Positions 53,549 to 62,614 of a stretch of 64,000 bases of DNA are shown here, in pieces. The DNA lies in assembly GCF_017308975.1 (NCBI RefSeq), contig NZ_JADWPD010000039.1, positions 40,634-104,633 of the forward strand, given 5' to 3'. Position 1 is the stretch's first letter; the number at the start of each line of letters is the position of its first letter. The notes under the pieces were generated by a model. It had not been told where the DNA came from. It ran no database searches and saw nothing but the letters and a program-made list of their open reading frames with translations. Both the position numbers and the translations under genes were made by a program. The stretch comes from Amycolatopsis sp. MtRt-6. Its GTDB lineage: Bacteria > Actinomycetota > Actinomycetes > Mycobacteriales > Pseudonocardiaceae.

Positions 53549-53985
53549 GCACCCTGCGGACCCGGACCACGATGCGGCTGCTGGCCACGTTCGAGACGCT
53601 GTTCGCCGCGAGTGCGGTGTACGGCGGGATCTCGCTGGTCGTCGGAGCACCTGGATTCACGATGCCGGTCGAGTGGCTGGCGCCGCTCGGGCTGACCAGC
53701 TGGGTGCTACCCGGCATCGCCCTGGCACTCGGCATCGGCGGCACGCTGGCGTGGGCGTCGGTGTTCGCCTGGCGGATCGACTTCCGCGCGCCGATCGCGG
53801 CACTCGCCGCCTGCGGCGTGCTCACCGGCTGGCTGGCGATCCAGTTCGGCGTGATCGGTGTGCGCGCGCCGGTCCAGTGGGTGACCGCCGGGCTGGTGAT
53901 CGCGCTGCTCGGTCTCGCACTCCTGGCCCGGCACGGGTTGAGCCGTGACCACGTGAGAAGGGACGTAAGTCCCCGCGACCGGTGA
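53545..53985 (+). CDS. Four-helix membrane protein, unknown
   Basis: 146 residues. Hydrophobic segments at about 10-33, 45-68, 78-97 and 105-125 (TFETLFAASAVYGGISLVVGAP... LVIALLGLALLARHG). No motif recognised. Its last 10 codons contain a perfect DosR-like palindrome (53959-53975) that belongs to the next gene's promoter. Confidence 0.72.
   Translation: MSTLRTRTTMRLLATFETLFAASAVYGGISLVVGAPGFTMPVEWLAPLGLTSWVLPGIALALGIGGTLAWASVFAWRIDFRAPIAALAACGVLTGWLAIQFGVIGVRAPVQWVTAGLVIALLGLALLARHGLSRDHVRRDVSPRDR
53959..53975. promoter_or_regulatory. Perfect DosR-like palindrome inside the end of a coding region
   Basis: AGGGACGTAAGTCCCCG: arms GGGAC/GTCCC are perfect, centre GTAA. It lies inside the 3' end of the membrane protein gene and about 76 bases before the CBS-BON ATG, so the second half of the series may have its own promoter. 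Confidence 0.7.
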
Positions 53986-54050
53986 CCGACGCCAGCGGTC
54001 GCCGGAGTCCGGCTTTCCTAGGTTGGGAGGTGACAGGAAAGGAACTTCCG

Positions 54051-54662
54051 ATGCGCGCACGCGACCTGATGACTTCGCCGGTGATCACCGTGCAGCCGTG
54101 GACTTCGGCCAAGGAGGCGGCCGAGCTGCTGTCCATGCACGGCTTCACCGCTCTGCCCGTGGTCGACGACGACGGCGGCCTGATCGGCATCGTCACCGAG
54201 GCCGACCTGATCCGCGGCCGGATCCCCGCCGACCCGCGCCAAGCCCACCGGCACCACGATGCCGCCGTCGCCGGCAAGTCGGTCGGGGACGTGATGACCA
54301 GTCCCGCCACCGCGATGGACACCGGAACCGACATCGCCGACCTGTGCCAGGCCCTGGTGGACGCCCGGATCCGGGCGATGCCGATCGTCGACGGTTCGGT
54401 CGTCGTCGGCATCGTCACCCGCGGCGACATCGTCCGCATGCTCGCGCGGGAGGACGCCGACATCGCCCGCGACGTCAAGCACCGCTTGGAAATCTACGGC
54501 GGCAGCGGCCGCTGGCACGTCGACGTCCGCGACGGCTACGTCCACATCATCGACCAGTACGACGACGACACCGACCGGCACGTCGCCCAGTTGCTGGCAC
54601 TCGCCGTGCCCGGCGTCGTCGCCGCCGATACCGCCTACGCGGGTGAGGAGCAGACACGATGA
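54051..54662 (+). CDS. CBS-pair protein with BON domain
   Basis: 203 residues. CBS 1 MTSPVITVQPWTSAKEAAELLSMHGFTALPVVDDD, CBS 2 MTSPATAMDTGTDIADLCQALVDARIRAMPIVDG, then BON (DIARDVKHRLEIYGGSGRWHVDVRDGYVHII). Similar in layout and sequence to the protein at 14485. AAAGGAA precedes the ATG. ATGA overlap with the next USP. Confidence 0.9.
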   Translation: MRARDLMTSPVITVQPWTSAKEAAELLSMHGFTALPVVDDDGGLIGIVTEADLIRGRIPADPRQAHRHHDAAVAGKSVGDVMTSPATAMDTGTDIADLCQALVDARIRAMPIVDGSVVVGIVTRGDIVRMLAREDADIARDVKHRLEIYGGSGRWHVDVRDGYVHIIDQYDDDTDRHVAQLLALAVPGVVAADTAYAGEEQTR

Positions 54663-55564
54663 CCACCACCGACCCGAGGATCACCGTCGGCGTCGACGGC
54701 TCGGCGGGCTCGACCGCCGCCGTCACGTGGGCGGCGAAGCTCGCCTCCCGGCGGCACCTCCAGCTCAAGATCGTGCACGGACTGCAGGTCGCAGGCCTGT
54801 ACTACGGCGGCGGCATGACCGGCATCGGCGCGGCGACGCTGTTCGAAGCGGTCCAGAAGGACGGCGAACGTGCCATCGCCGACGCCCGCGCTCTGGCCAC
54901 ATCGATCGACAAGGACCTCGTCCTCACAACCGAGCTGCCCAACGATCCGCCGGTGCCGGTGCTGATCGAGGAGTCCCGGCACGCCCGGATGCTCGTCGTC
55001 GGCCGGACCGGCACCGGTGGGTTCGCCGACATGCTCCTCGGGGGTACCGCCGCGTCGGTCGCCGGTCATGCCCACTGCCCGGTCGTGGTCGTCCGCGGCC
55101 GCGAGGGCACCACGGCCGTTCCGGAGATGGGCCCGGTCGTGGTCGGCGTCGACGGCAGCCCGAACAGCGAGCAGGCCATCGCCGTCGCGTTCGAGGAGGC
55201 TTCGCTGCGCGGGACACCGCTGATTGCGGTGCACGCCTGGAACGACGTGACCTACGAGGACGCCTTCGGCAGCGCACGCATCCTGACCCAGCCGGAATCC
55301 CTCGAAGAGGGAGAGGAGCGGCTGCTCGGTCAGCGGCTCGCGGGATGGCAGGAGAAATACCCCGACGTCGAGGTCCGCCGCAAGCTGGTCCGCGACCGGC
55401 CACGGCACGTCCTGCTCGAGGAGAGCAAGACGGCCCAACTGGTCGTCGTCGGCAGCCGCGGCCGTGGCGGCTTCACCGGCATGCTGCTCGGCTCGACCAG
55501 CCAGGCGCTCGTCCAGCACGCCGACTGCCCGGTGCTCGTGGTCCGTCCGGAGCCGAAGGCATGA
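54659..55564 (+). CDS. Universal stress protein, two tandem USP domains
   Basis: 301 residues. First loop GRTGTGGFADMLLGGTAA, second GSRGRGGFTGMLLGSTSQ. Overlaps the phosphoketolase start (ATGA). Sixth USP of the window. Confidence 0.93.
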   Translation: MTTTDPRITVGVDGSAGSTAAVTWAAKLASRRHLQLKIVHGLQVAGLYYGGGMTGIGAATLFEAVQKDGERAIADARALATSIDKDLVLTTELPNDPPVPVLIEESRHARMLVVGRTGTGGFADMLLGGTAASVAGHAHCPVVVVRGREGTTAVPEMGPVVVGVDGSPNSEQAIAVAFEEASLRGTPLIAVHAWNDVTYEDAFGSARILTQPESLEEGEERLLGQRLAGWQEKYPDVEVRRKLVRDRPRHVLLEESKTAQLVVVGSRGRGGFTGMLLGSTSQALVQHADCPVLVVRPEPKA

Positions 55565-57906
55565 CCGCCGTCGACGCCCGGCCCGCGGTGCTCGGCAGCA
55601 CCGAGCTGGCTCAGGTGGACGCCCTCTGGCGGGCCGCGAACTACCTCTCGGCCGGCCAGATCTACCTGATGGCGAACCCGTTGTTGCGCGATCCGCTGCG
55701 GGCCGAGGACGTCAAGCCGAGATTGCTGGGACATTGGGGGACCTCACCGGGCCTGAACTTCGTCTACGCGCACCTGAACCGGGCGATCCTCGCCCACGAC
55801 CTGAACGCCATGTTGGTCACCGGTCCGGGCCACGGCGGCCCGGCGCTGCTGGCGAACACGTGGCTCGAAGGCAGCTACACCGAAGCGTGGCCGGAGGTCA
55901 CACGGGACGTGGGTGGCATGCGGGAGCTGTTCAGGCAGTTCTCGTTCCCCGGCGGTGTTCCCAGCCATGTCGCGCCGCAGGTGCCTGGGTCGATCCACGA
56001 GGGCGGGGAGCTGGGTTACTCGCTGGCGCACGCCTTCGGTGCGGCGTTCGACAACCCCGGCCTGCTCGTCGCCTGCGTGGTCGGGGACGGCGAAGCCGAG
56101 ACCGGGCCCCTTGCCACGTCGTGGCACGCCAACAAGTTCCTCGACCCGGACCGCGACGGCGCGGTGCTGCCGATCCTGCACCTCAACGGCTACAAGATCG
56201 CCAACCCGACCGTGCTGTCGCGGATCCCGCCGGCCGAGCTGGACGCGCTGCTGCGCGGCTACGGCTACGAGCCGATCTACGTCGAGGGCAGCGACCCGGA
56301 GACGATGCACCAGGCGATGGCCGCCGCGCTCGACTCGGCGGTCACCACCCTCGCGCAGCGGCGCGGGGTGTGGCCGATGATCGTGCTGCGCAGCCCGAAA
56401 GGCTGGACCGGTCCATCCGTTGTGGACGGAAAGCCGGTCGAAGGGACCTGGCGCGCTCACCAGGTGCCGCTGTCGGAGGTCCGTAAGAACCCGGATCACC
56501 TGAAGCAGCTGGAGCAGTGGTTGCGCTCCTACCGTCCGGAAGAGCTGTTCGACTCCCGCGGCCGTCCGGTCGCCGACGTCACGGCGATGATCCCGGCGGG
56601 GGACCGGCGGATGGGCGCCAACCCGAACGCCAACGGCGGCATTCTGCTGCGGCCGCTCGCACTGCCGGACACCGCAGCCCACGCCGTCGCGGTCCCGAGC
56701 CCGGGCGCGACGGTGGCCGAGCCGACCCGGGTGCTGGGCCGGTTCCTGCGGGACGTGTTCGCGCTCAACGCCGACAGGGCGAACTTCCGCCTGTTCGGGC
56801 CCGACGAGACGGCGTCCAACCGACTGGATGCGGTCTACGACGTCACCGGCAAGCAGTGGCAGGCCGCGGTCGAACCGGTCGACGAGCACCTGTCGGCCGA
56901 CGGCCGGGTGCTGGAGGTGCTCTCGGAGCACCTGTGCCAGGGCTGGCTCGAGGGCTACCTGTTGTCGGGGCGGCACGGGTTGTTCTCGTGCTACGAGGCG
57001 TTCGTGCACATCGTCGACTCGATGGTGAACCAGCACATCAAGTGGCTGCGGGTGCACCGGCAAATCCCGTGGCGGCGGCCGGTCGCGTCGCTGAACTACC
57101 TGCTCACCTCGCACGTGTGGCGGCAGGACCACAACGGGTTCTCCCACCAGGACCCCGGGTTCGTCGACCACGTGGCGAACAAGAGCAGCGAGGTCGTGCG
57201 GATCTACTTCCCACCGGACACCAACACGCTGCTCGAAGTCGCGGCACACTGCCTGCGCAGCCGAGACTACGTGAACGTCGTCGTCGCTGGCAAGAACGAC
57301 TCGCCGAACTGGCTCGACGCCGAGCAGGCCGCGCTGCACTGCAGCCGGGGCGTGAGCATCTGGGAGTGGGCGAGCACGCACACCGACCGGGAACCGGACG
57401 TCGTCCTCGGCTGCGCGGGTGACGCCCCGACGCTGGAGATCTTGGCCGCCGCGAAGATCCTCCGGGAGGAGCTGCCGGACCTCGCCGTGCGCGTGGTCAA
57501 CGTGGTCGACCTGATGCGCCTGCAGCCGGCGGCCGAGCACCCGCACGGTCTCGGTGACCGGGAGTTCGACGCGTTGTTCACGCCGGACCGCCCGGTGATC
57601 TTCGCCTACCACGGTTACCCGTGGCTGATCCACCGGCTGGCCTACCGCCGGACTAACCACCACGACATGCACGTGCGCGGCTACACCGAGCACGGCACCA
57701 CGACCACGCCGTTCGACATGCTGGTGCTCAACCACATGGACCGGTTCCAGCTGGTGATCGACGTGATCGACCGGGTACCCGGCCTCGTGGCGACGGCGGG
57801 CGTGCTGCGGCAGAAGATGACCGAGGCCCAGGGCCGGCACGGCCGGTGGATCCGCGCCCACGGCGAGGATCTGCCCGAAGTGCGGCACTGGACCTGGGAG
57901 GACTGA
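55561..57906 (+). CDS. xfp: Xylulose-5-phosphate/fructose-6-phosphate phosphoketolase
   Basis: 781 residues, typical length. Splits xylulose 5-phosphate or fructose 6-phosphate with phosphate to acetyl phosphate and a shorter sugar phosphate. TPP domain with VTGPGHGGPALLANTWLEGSY and VVGDGEAETGPLATSWHANKF (GDGEAE-x-N type), and the middle/C domains with SCYEAFVHIVDSM and YHGYPWLIHRLAYRR. Last gene of the USP/CBS series. Acetyl phosphate kinase is not in the window. Confidence 0.96.
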   Translation: MTAVDARPAVLGSTELAQVDALWRAANYLSAGQIYLMANPLLRDPLRAEDVKPRLLGHWGTSPGLNFVYAHLNRAILAHDLNAMLVTGPGHGGPALLANTWLEGSYTEAWPEVTRDVGGMRELFRQFSFPGGVPSHVAPQVPGSIHEGGELGYSLAHAFGAAFDNPGLLVACVVGDGEAETGPLATSWHANKFLDPDRDGAVLPILHLNGYKIANPTVLSRIPPAELDALLRGYGYEPIYVEGSDPETMHQAMAAALDSAVTTLAQRRGVWPMIVLRSPKGWTGPSVVDGKPVEGTWRAHQVPLSEVRKNPDHLKQLEQWLRSYRPEELFDSRGRPVADVTAMIPAGDRRMGANPNANGGILLRPLALPDTAAHAVAVPSPGATVAEPTRVLGRFLRDVFALNADRANFRLFGPDETASNRLDAVYDVTGKQWQAAVEPVDEHLSADGRVLEVLSEHLCQGWLEGYLLSGRHGLFSCYEAFVHIVDSMVNQHIKWLRVHRQIPWRRPVASLNYLLTSHVWRQDHNGFSHQDPGFVDHVANKSSEVVRIYFPPDTNTLLEVAAHCLRSRDYVNVVVAGKNDSPNWLDAEQAALHCSRGVSIWEWASTHTDREPDVVLGCAGDAPTLEILAAAKILREELPDLAVRVVNVVDLMRLQPAAEHPHGLGDREFDALFTPDRPVIFAYHGYPWLIHRLAYRRTNHHDMHVRGYTEHGTTTTPFDMLVLNHMDRFQLVIDVIDRVPGLVATAGVLRQKMTEAQGRHGRWIRAHGEDLPEVRHWTWED

Positions 57907-57915
57907 GAGAGGATG

Positions 57916-57944
57916 GCCGCCGCGGTCACACCGGCCGCGGCGGT
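57916..57944. terminator. Hairpin after xfp
   Basis: CCGCCGCGG, 9-base loop, CCGCGGCGG: a perfect nine-pair stem starting 10 bases after the xfp stop and ahead of the convergent small gene. Confidence 0.6.
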
Positions 57945-57975
57945 CACGCGGAGCGATCCGGCTTCCGGACTTCCG

Positions 57976-58176
57976 CTAAGCGCTCATGAGCCCGGCGGTG
58001 CTGAAGATCGTAACCACGGCGGCGGTGACCGCGAGGAAGGCGCCCCCGCCGGCCAGGACACCGCTCGAGATCTTCCGTGTCTCGAGCCACCTGACGAATC
58101 CCGTGATCAGCGCGGCGATCACGCCGATCAGCACCGCGATCGTGATCAAGGCGAGGACCGCACCCGTGTGCGTCAT
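57976..58176 (-). CDS. Small two-helix membrane protein
   Basis: 66 residues, two hydrophobic helices (TGAVLALITIAVLIGVIAALITGFV and SGVLAGGGAFLAVTAAVVTIFSTAGL) linked by RWLETRKIS. GGAAGGGA precedes the ATG, which overlaps the stop of the upstream winged-helix gene (ATGA). Function unknown. Confidence 0.65.
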   Translation of the reverse strand: MTHTGAVLALITIAVLIGVIAALITGFVRWLETRKISSGVLAGGGAFLAVTAAVVTIFSTAGLMSA

Positions 58177-58982
58177 TTCGTGTTCCCTTCCGGGCGCGAG
58201 CCGGCTGGCGGGCGCATCCATTTGACCAGCCGGTACTGGTACATGAGGGTTGATCCAGTTGGCGAAAGCGGTGCGGGCGTGTAAGTCTCCCGGCGTTCGA
58301 CCAGGTCATGGTCGAGCAACGCCTTCAAGCCGCGTTGCGTGGTGTCAGCGGACCACCCGTACCACTCCTCCATGCGATCGGGCGGATACGCCGACCACGG
58401 CTTCTCCTTGGCCACGACGAGCAGCATTGCCAGCCCGGGAAGCGTGATCTTCGCGTCAAGATCGTTCTTCCAGAAGGCGGTCGGGATCCGGAGGAAGCGA
58501 TCACTCTCGTCTTGACCGTCCGGCCTGGTGTATGGCTCTCCGCTGGCATCCTCGCGAAGCAGGGTCACTTCGATGCGCCGCGCGCCCCGCTCGGTCCGGT
58601 TCTTGGTGATCAGACCGCGTTGCTCCAGCCGGTCAAGCGTTCGCCACGCGGCAGTTCTCGCGGCCAGCTGCGTCGCCGTCGCTTCCGCGTCGAACAAGCG
58701 GGCCCACACCAGGCTGTCGAGCTGGGTCGTCCATGCGCCGTCCCGGGTTCCGCCGCTTGCGCCGACGATCGTCAGGTAAGCGCGGAGACCCCGTAGGTCC
58801 CCGTTCCTGACGAAAGTCTTGAGCGGTCCGTGACGAGGGGAGTGCCCTTGCGGGCGTTGGACGAAGGCATGCCTCAGCGGCACGATCGGGCGCTTGTTGC
58901 GGTCGAGCAACCTCGCGCGAGCGTCGAGCCCGGTCGCCTCCGGCTTCTGCCGGAGCGCCACAGGCTTCTTCGAGGTCTTCAT
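58173..58982 (-). CDS. Double winged-helix DNA-binding protein
   Basis: 269 residues. Two winged-helix-like units: TAAWRTLDRLEQRGLITKNRTERGARRIEVTLL near 115-148, and SADTTQRGLKALLDHDLVERRETYTPAPLSPTGSTLMYQYRL near 210-250. The arrangement recalls plasmid replication initiators or phage-type regulators, but no defining motif was seen. Less G+C rich than the neighbours and next to an unannotated gap, which suggests it came from elsewhere. Confidence 0.7.
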   Translation of the reverse strand: MKTSKKPVALRQKPEATGLDARARLLDRNKRPIVPLRHAFVQRPQGHSPRHGPLKTFVRNGDLRGLRAYLTIVGASGGTRDGAWTTQLDSLVWARLFDAEATATQLAARTAAWRTLDRLEQRGLITKNRTERGARRIEVTLLREDASGEPYTRPDGQDESDRFLRIPTAFWKNDLDAKITLPGLAMLLVVAKEKPWSAYPPDRMEEWYGWSADTTQRGLKALLDHDLVERRETYTPAPLSPTGSTLMYQYRLVKWMRPPAGSRPEGNTK

Positions 58983-59248
58983 GGTGGTCTATTACGGCAG
59001 ATGCCCCAGCATGATAGCAACAGAGTTGCCAATCGGAATTGAGCCGGAGTAGCGGTAGGTATGAGAGTACCGCTGAAACTTCTGCTGCTAGCTCCACTGC
59101 AACATCCATGCGTAGGACTCAGGGATGGCGCAATCCAGCTCGATGGTCTCGGAGTGCGGAGCCGCAGCCTTGGCGGTGCCGGGGCGCTGCAACCGGGCCA
59201 AATGGGTGCTTTCCACTACCGATCGCGGACAGCTTCCGATGGTTACTC
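58983..59248. other. Gene-free low-G+C gap
   Basis: 266 bases, including runs such as GCATGATAGCAACAGAGTT, clearly poorer in G+C than its surroundings. No convincing gene, repeat or Dos-like box seen; probably the promoter of the winged-helix gene plus inserted or decayed sequence beyond the end of cydDC. Confidence 0.4.
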
Positions 59249-62200
59249 TCAGTTGCAAGCAGCCTCCGCGTGGCTTGATGGGCGCAGTGCGATCGTCGGC
59301 AGCTTTGCGAACTCCGCCGGCCGGTGGGTGACCACCAGCGTCGAGCGGCCGTCCGTTGCCGTCAGCACGTCGGCCGCCAAAGCCGCCGCCGTTGGGGCGT
59401 CCAGATGGGCCGTCGGTTCGTCGAGCAGCAGGATCGGACGGTCCGACAGCAGCGCGCGGGCCACCCCGATGCGCTGGCGTTCGCCGCCCGACACCGCGGT
59501 TCCGTGGGTGCCCAACGCGGTGTCGAGGCCGTCGGGCAGCGCATGCAGCCACGGGCCCAGCTGCGCCAGGTCCAGGGCGGCCCGAAGCTCGGCGTCGGCG
59601 GCAGCGGGCCGGGCCAGGCGGAGGTTTTCCCGCAGCGTGCTGTCGAACAGGTGCGTTTCCGGTCCGCACCAGGCGATCTGCTCCCGCACCGAGTCGCCGT
59701 CGTAGGTGCGGGTGTCGACGTCGTCGAGCAGGACGTGGCCGGCCGTCGGGGTGAGGTAGCGCATCAGCGCCGCGATCACCGTGCTCTTGCCCGCACCGGA
59801 CCGGCCGGTCAGCGCGAGCCGCCGGCCGGGGCCGAGCCGCAAGGTGACGTCTCGGACGGCGTCGTGGTGGCTGCTCGGCCAGCGGACGGCGAGGTGCTCG
59901 GCCGCCAGCTCCGCCGCGGCGGGCGCGGGGATCACGGGCTCGGGCTCCGAGTCCTGGACGGCGTCGAGGTCGGCGAGTCGGCACGCGGCGTGCCCGGCGC
60001 CCAAGAGGCGTTGCGCCGCTTCCGGCAAGCCGGCCACCAGTTCGGCGGTCGCGAGCGGCGTCAGCGCCAGCACGGCCAGGGCCGGCCCGGGGATGGTGCC
60101 CGCGCGCACGGCCAGGATGCCCAGCACGAGGCAGGCGATGGAGGTCAGGCCGACGCCGAGCGTCGCGATCCCCGAGCCGAGCCCGCGCCGGATCGCGGAC
60201 CGGCGAGCGAGGGCGGTCAGTCCGGCGTCGAGTTCCCGCAGCCGGTGGTGCCGGCGCACCGCCGCGTCGTGGACGATCAGGTCGGCCGACGCTTGGAGCA
60301 GCTCGACCGTGCCCGCGGCGAGCTCGGTCCGTAGCCGGGCGGTTTCGCGCTGCGCCCGGCGGGCCGTCACCGCCGCGACCAGCGGGGCGAGAACGCCGGC
60401 CGCGAACAGGCCCACGGCGGCCGCGAGCCCGGCGCCCGGCAGGATCACCCCGAGGGTGACCGCGGTCGCCGACAACACCACGAACGTCGACACACCCGGG
60501 ACCAGGCCGCGGACCAGGACGTCCTGCTGGCTGTCCACATCGGACACCAGCCGGTGCAGCAGGTCGCCGCGGCGCAGCCGGGCCGTGCGGGCCGGGCCGA
60601 TCCGGACCAGCCGGTCCCAGATCCGCACGCGCAGTTCGGTGAGCGCGCGCAGGGCAACGTCGTGGGACAGCAGACGCTCGAGGTAGCGCAGGATCCCCTT
60701 GGCCAGTCCGAAAGTGCGTACGGCGACGATCGCCACCATGAGGCTCAGCACCGGCGGGTGCAGCGCGGCGCTGGCGATCAGCCACGACGACGTCGCGGTC
60801 AGCGCCACCCCGCAGCCCAGGGCGGCGGTCGCGGCGAGGCACGCCAGCGCGAGGCGCCACCGGTAGGGGCGCACGGCGTCCAGCAGCGGCCGCCACGTCG
60901 AGCCCGATCCCGCCGCGGCGGCCGCTTCGGCATCCGGTGCGGCCACCGCAGTGCGAGTCGCCGTGGGGGCGACGGCGGGTGCCGGCAACGTGGCGGTCCC
61001 GGTGCGCGGCGCGCCGAGGGTGACCACTCGGTCGCACCGGGCCAGCACCGCGGGGTGGTGGCTGATGACGACGGCGGTCCGGCCTGCGAGGACCTTTGGT
61101 AGCCGGTCGAGGATGGCGGCCTCGGTCTCCGCGTCGACGCCCTCGGTGGGTTCGTCGAGCAGGATCAGCGGCCGGTCGAGCAGCACCGCGCGGGCCAGTG
61201 CGACGCGGCGGCGCTGCCCGGTCGACAGCCCGGCGCCCAGCTCGCCGATCACCGTGGAGAGCGGGACGTCGAGTGCCGCGGTGTCGGCCGCCGCGGCCAC
61301 GGCGTCGTCGGTGGCGTCGGGGGAGCCGAGCCGGATGTTCTCCGCCACGGTCCCGGCGACGAGGTGCGGTTGCTGCGGGACCCAGGCGAGGTGCCGGTGC
61401 CAGGTGGCGCGGCCGATGCCGGCGAGATCCACGTCCCCGAGCAGGACCCGGCCGCGGTCGGGACGCCGCCAGCCGAGCAGGATGTCGAGCAGCGTGGACT
61501 TCCCCGCGCCGCTCGGCCCGGTCACGCCGACGATCTCCCCGGCCGGGACTTGAAAGCTGAACCGGTCGAGGATCGGCCCGGACCGCCCCTCGACCGTGAC
61601 GTCTTCGCAGCGCAGAGCGACGCGGGTGAGGTCAGGGACCGTGTGAGTGCCGGTGTCGTCGGACAACGTGTCGGCCAGCGCGATGATCTCTTCGGCCGCG
61701 GCGAGCCCTTCGGCGCTGTCGTGGAACCGGGCGCCGACCGCCCGCAGCGGCAGGTAGACCTCGGGCGCGAGGATGAGCACGACGAGCGCGGTCTGCAGGT
61801 CGAGCTCTCCGGCCAGCAGGCGCAGCCCGACCGAGACGGCGACGACCGCGACCGAGAGCGTAGCCAGCAGCTCCAGGGCCAGTGCGGACAGGAACGCGAC
61901 GCGCAGCGTCTTCAAGGTCTGGGTGCGGTACTTCTCGGTGATCTCCCGCAGCGACCGGAGCTGGGCCCGCGCCCGGCCGAACGCCGTCAGCTCGGCAAGC
62001 CCGGCCACCAGGTCGAGGAAGTGATTGCCCAACACCGAAAGCGTCTTCCACTGCCGCTGGACGTCCCGCTGGGTGTAGAGGCCGATGAGGATCATGAAGA
62101 TCGGGATCAGCGGCACCGTGAATCCGACGATGACCGCGGCGACCCAGTCGGCGAGCAGGATCCGCACCCCCACCACCAGTGGGACGACCGCCGCGATCAG

Positions 62201-62614
62201 CAGCTGCGGCAGGTACCGCGCGAAGTAGCCCTCCAGGCGGTCGACCCCGTGCGTGGCCAGGGCCGCCACCTCTGCGGGGGATCGGTCCGCCCGGCGCGGC
62301 CCGATCCGCAGCGCGGCCGCGACGACCGTCTCCCGCAGCTGGGCGAGGGCTCGGGCGGCGGCGCGGTGGGCTGTCGTTTCCGACAGCCACGCGAGGCCGG
62401 CTCGAGCGAACACGACGAGCACGAGCAGGCCCAGCGGCAGCGCCAGGCTCAGGAGACCGAAGCCGTCGAGGAACGCCCAGGTGATCGTCTTCGCCAGCAG
62501 CTCCGCCTGGGCGAGCACCAGCATCGCGGTGAGCACGCCCAGCGCGGCGCAGGCGAGGACGAACGGCCGGACCGCGCTCGCGTGGCGCAGCAGCCGCGGG
62601 TCGAGGGGCTTCAC
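59249..62614 (-). CDS. cydDC: Fused CydDC ABC exporter (cytochrome bd assembly)
   Basis: 1121 residues: two ABC half-transporters in one chain. Each half has about six helices and an ATPase. Walker A GPSGAGKST near residue 360 and GRSGAGKST near 940; signatures LSTGQRRRVALARA (the first is a variant of LSGGQ) and VSGGERQRIGVARAL. Exports cysteine/glutathione or haem-linked thiols needed for bd oxidase assembly. GTG start overlapping the cydB stop. Fusion is usual in actinobacteria. Confidence 0.95.
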   Translation of the reverse strand: MKPLDPRLLRHASAVRPFVLACAALGVLTAMLVLAQAELLAKTITWAFLDGFGLLSLALPLGLLVLVVFARAGLAWLSETTAHRAAARALAQLRETVVAAALRIGPRRADRSPAEVAALATHGVDRLEGYFARYLPQLLIAAVVPLVVGVRILLADWVAAVIVGFTVPLIPIFMILIGLYTQRDVQRQWKTLSVLGNHFLDLVAGLAELTAFGRARAQLRSLREITEKYRTQTLKTLRVAFLSALALELLATLSVAVVAVSVGLRLLAGELDLQTALVVLILAPEVYLPLRAVGARFHDSAEGLAAAEEIIALADTLSDDTGTHTVPDLTRVALRCEDVTVEGRSGPILDRFSFQVPAGEIVGVTGPSGAGKSTLLDILLGWRRPDRGRVLLGDVDLAGIGRATWHRHLAWVPQQPHLVAGTVAENIRLGSPDATDDAVAAAADTAALDVPLSTVIGELGAGLSTGQRRRVALARAVLLDRPLILLDEPTEGVDAETEAAILDRLPKVLAGRTAVVISHHPAVLARCDRVVTLGAPRTGTATLPAPAVAPTATRTAVAAPDAEAAAAAGSGSTWRPLLDAVRPYRWRLALACLAATAALGCGVALTATSSWLIASAALHPPVLSLMVAIVAVRTFGLAKGILRYLERLLSHDVALRALTELRVRIWDRLVRIGPARTARLRRGDLLHRLVSDVDSQQDVLVRGLVPGVSTFVVLSATAVTLGVILPGAGLAAAVGLFAAGVLAPLVAAVTARRAQRETARLRTELAAGTVELLQASADLIVHDAAVRRHHRLRELDAGLTALARRSAIRRGLGSGIATLGVGLTSIACLVLGILAVRAGTIPGPALAVLALTPLATAELVAGLPEAAQRLLGAGHAACRLADLDAVQDSEPEPVIPAPAAAELAAEHLAVRWPSSHHDAVRDVTLRLGPGRRLALTGRSGAGKSTVIAALMRYLTPTAGHVLLDDVDTRTYDGDSVREQIAWCGPETHLFDSTLRENLRLARPAAADAELRAALDLAQLGPWLHALPDGLDTALGTHGTAVSGGERQRIGVARALLSDRPILLLDEPTAHLDAPTAAALAADVLTATDGRSTLVVTHRPAEFAKLPTIALRPSSHAEAACN

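Noticed and set aside
59061..59705. Plus-strand frame over the gap and the cydDC end
   Set aside because: Mostly shadow of cydDC; no initiation signal.
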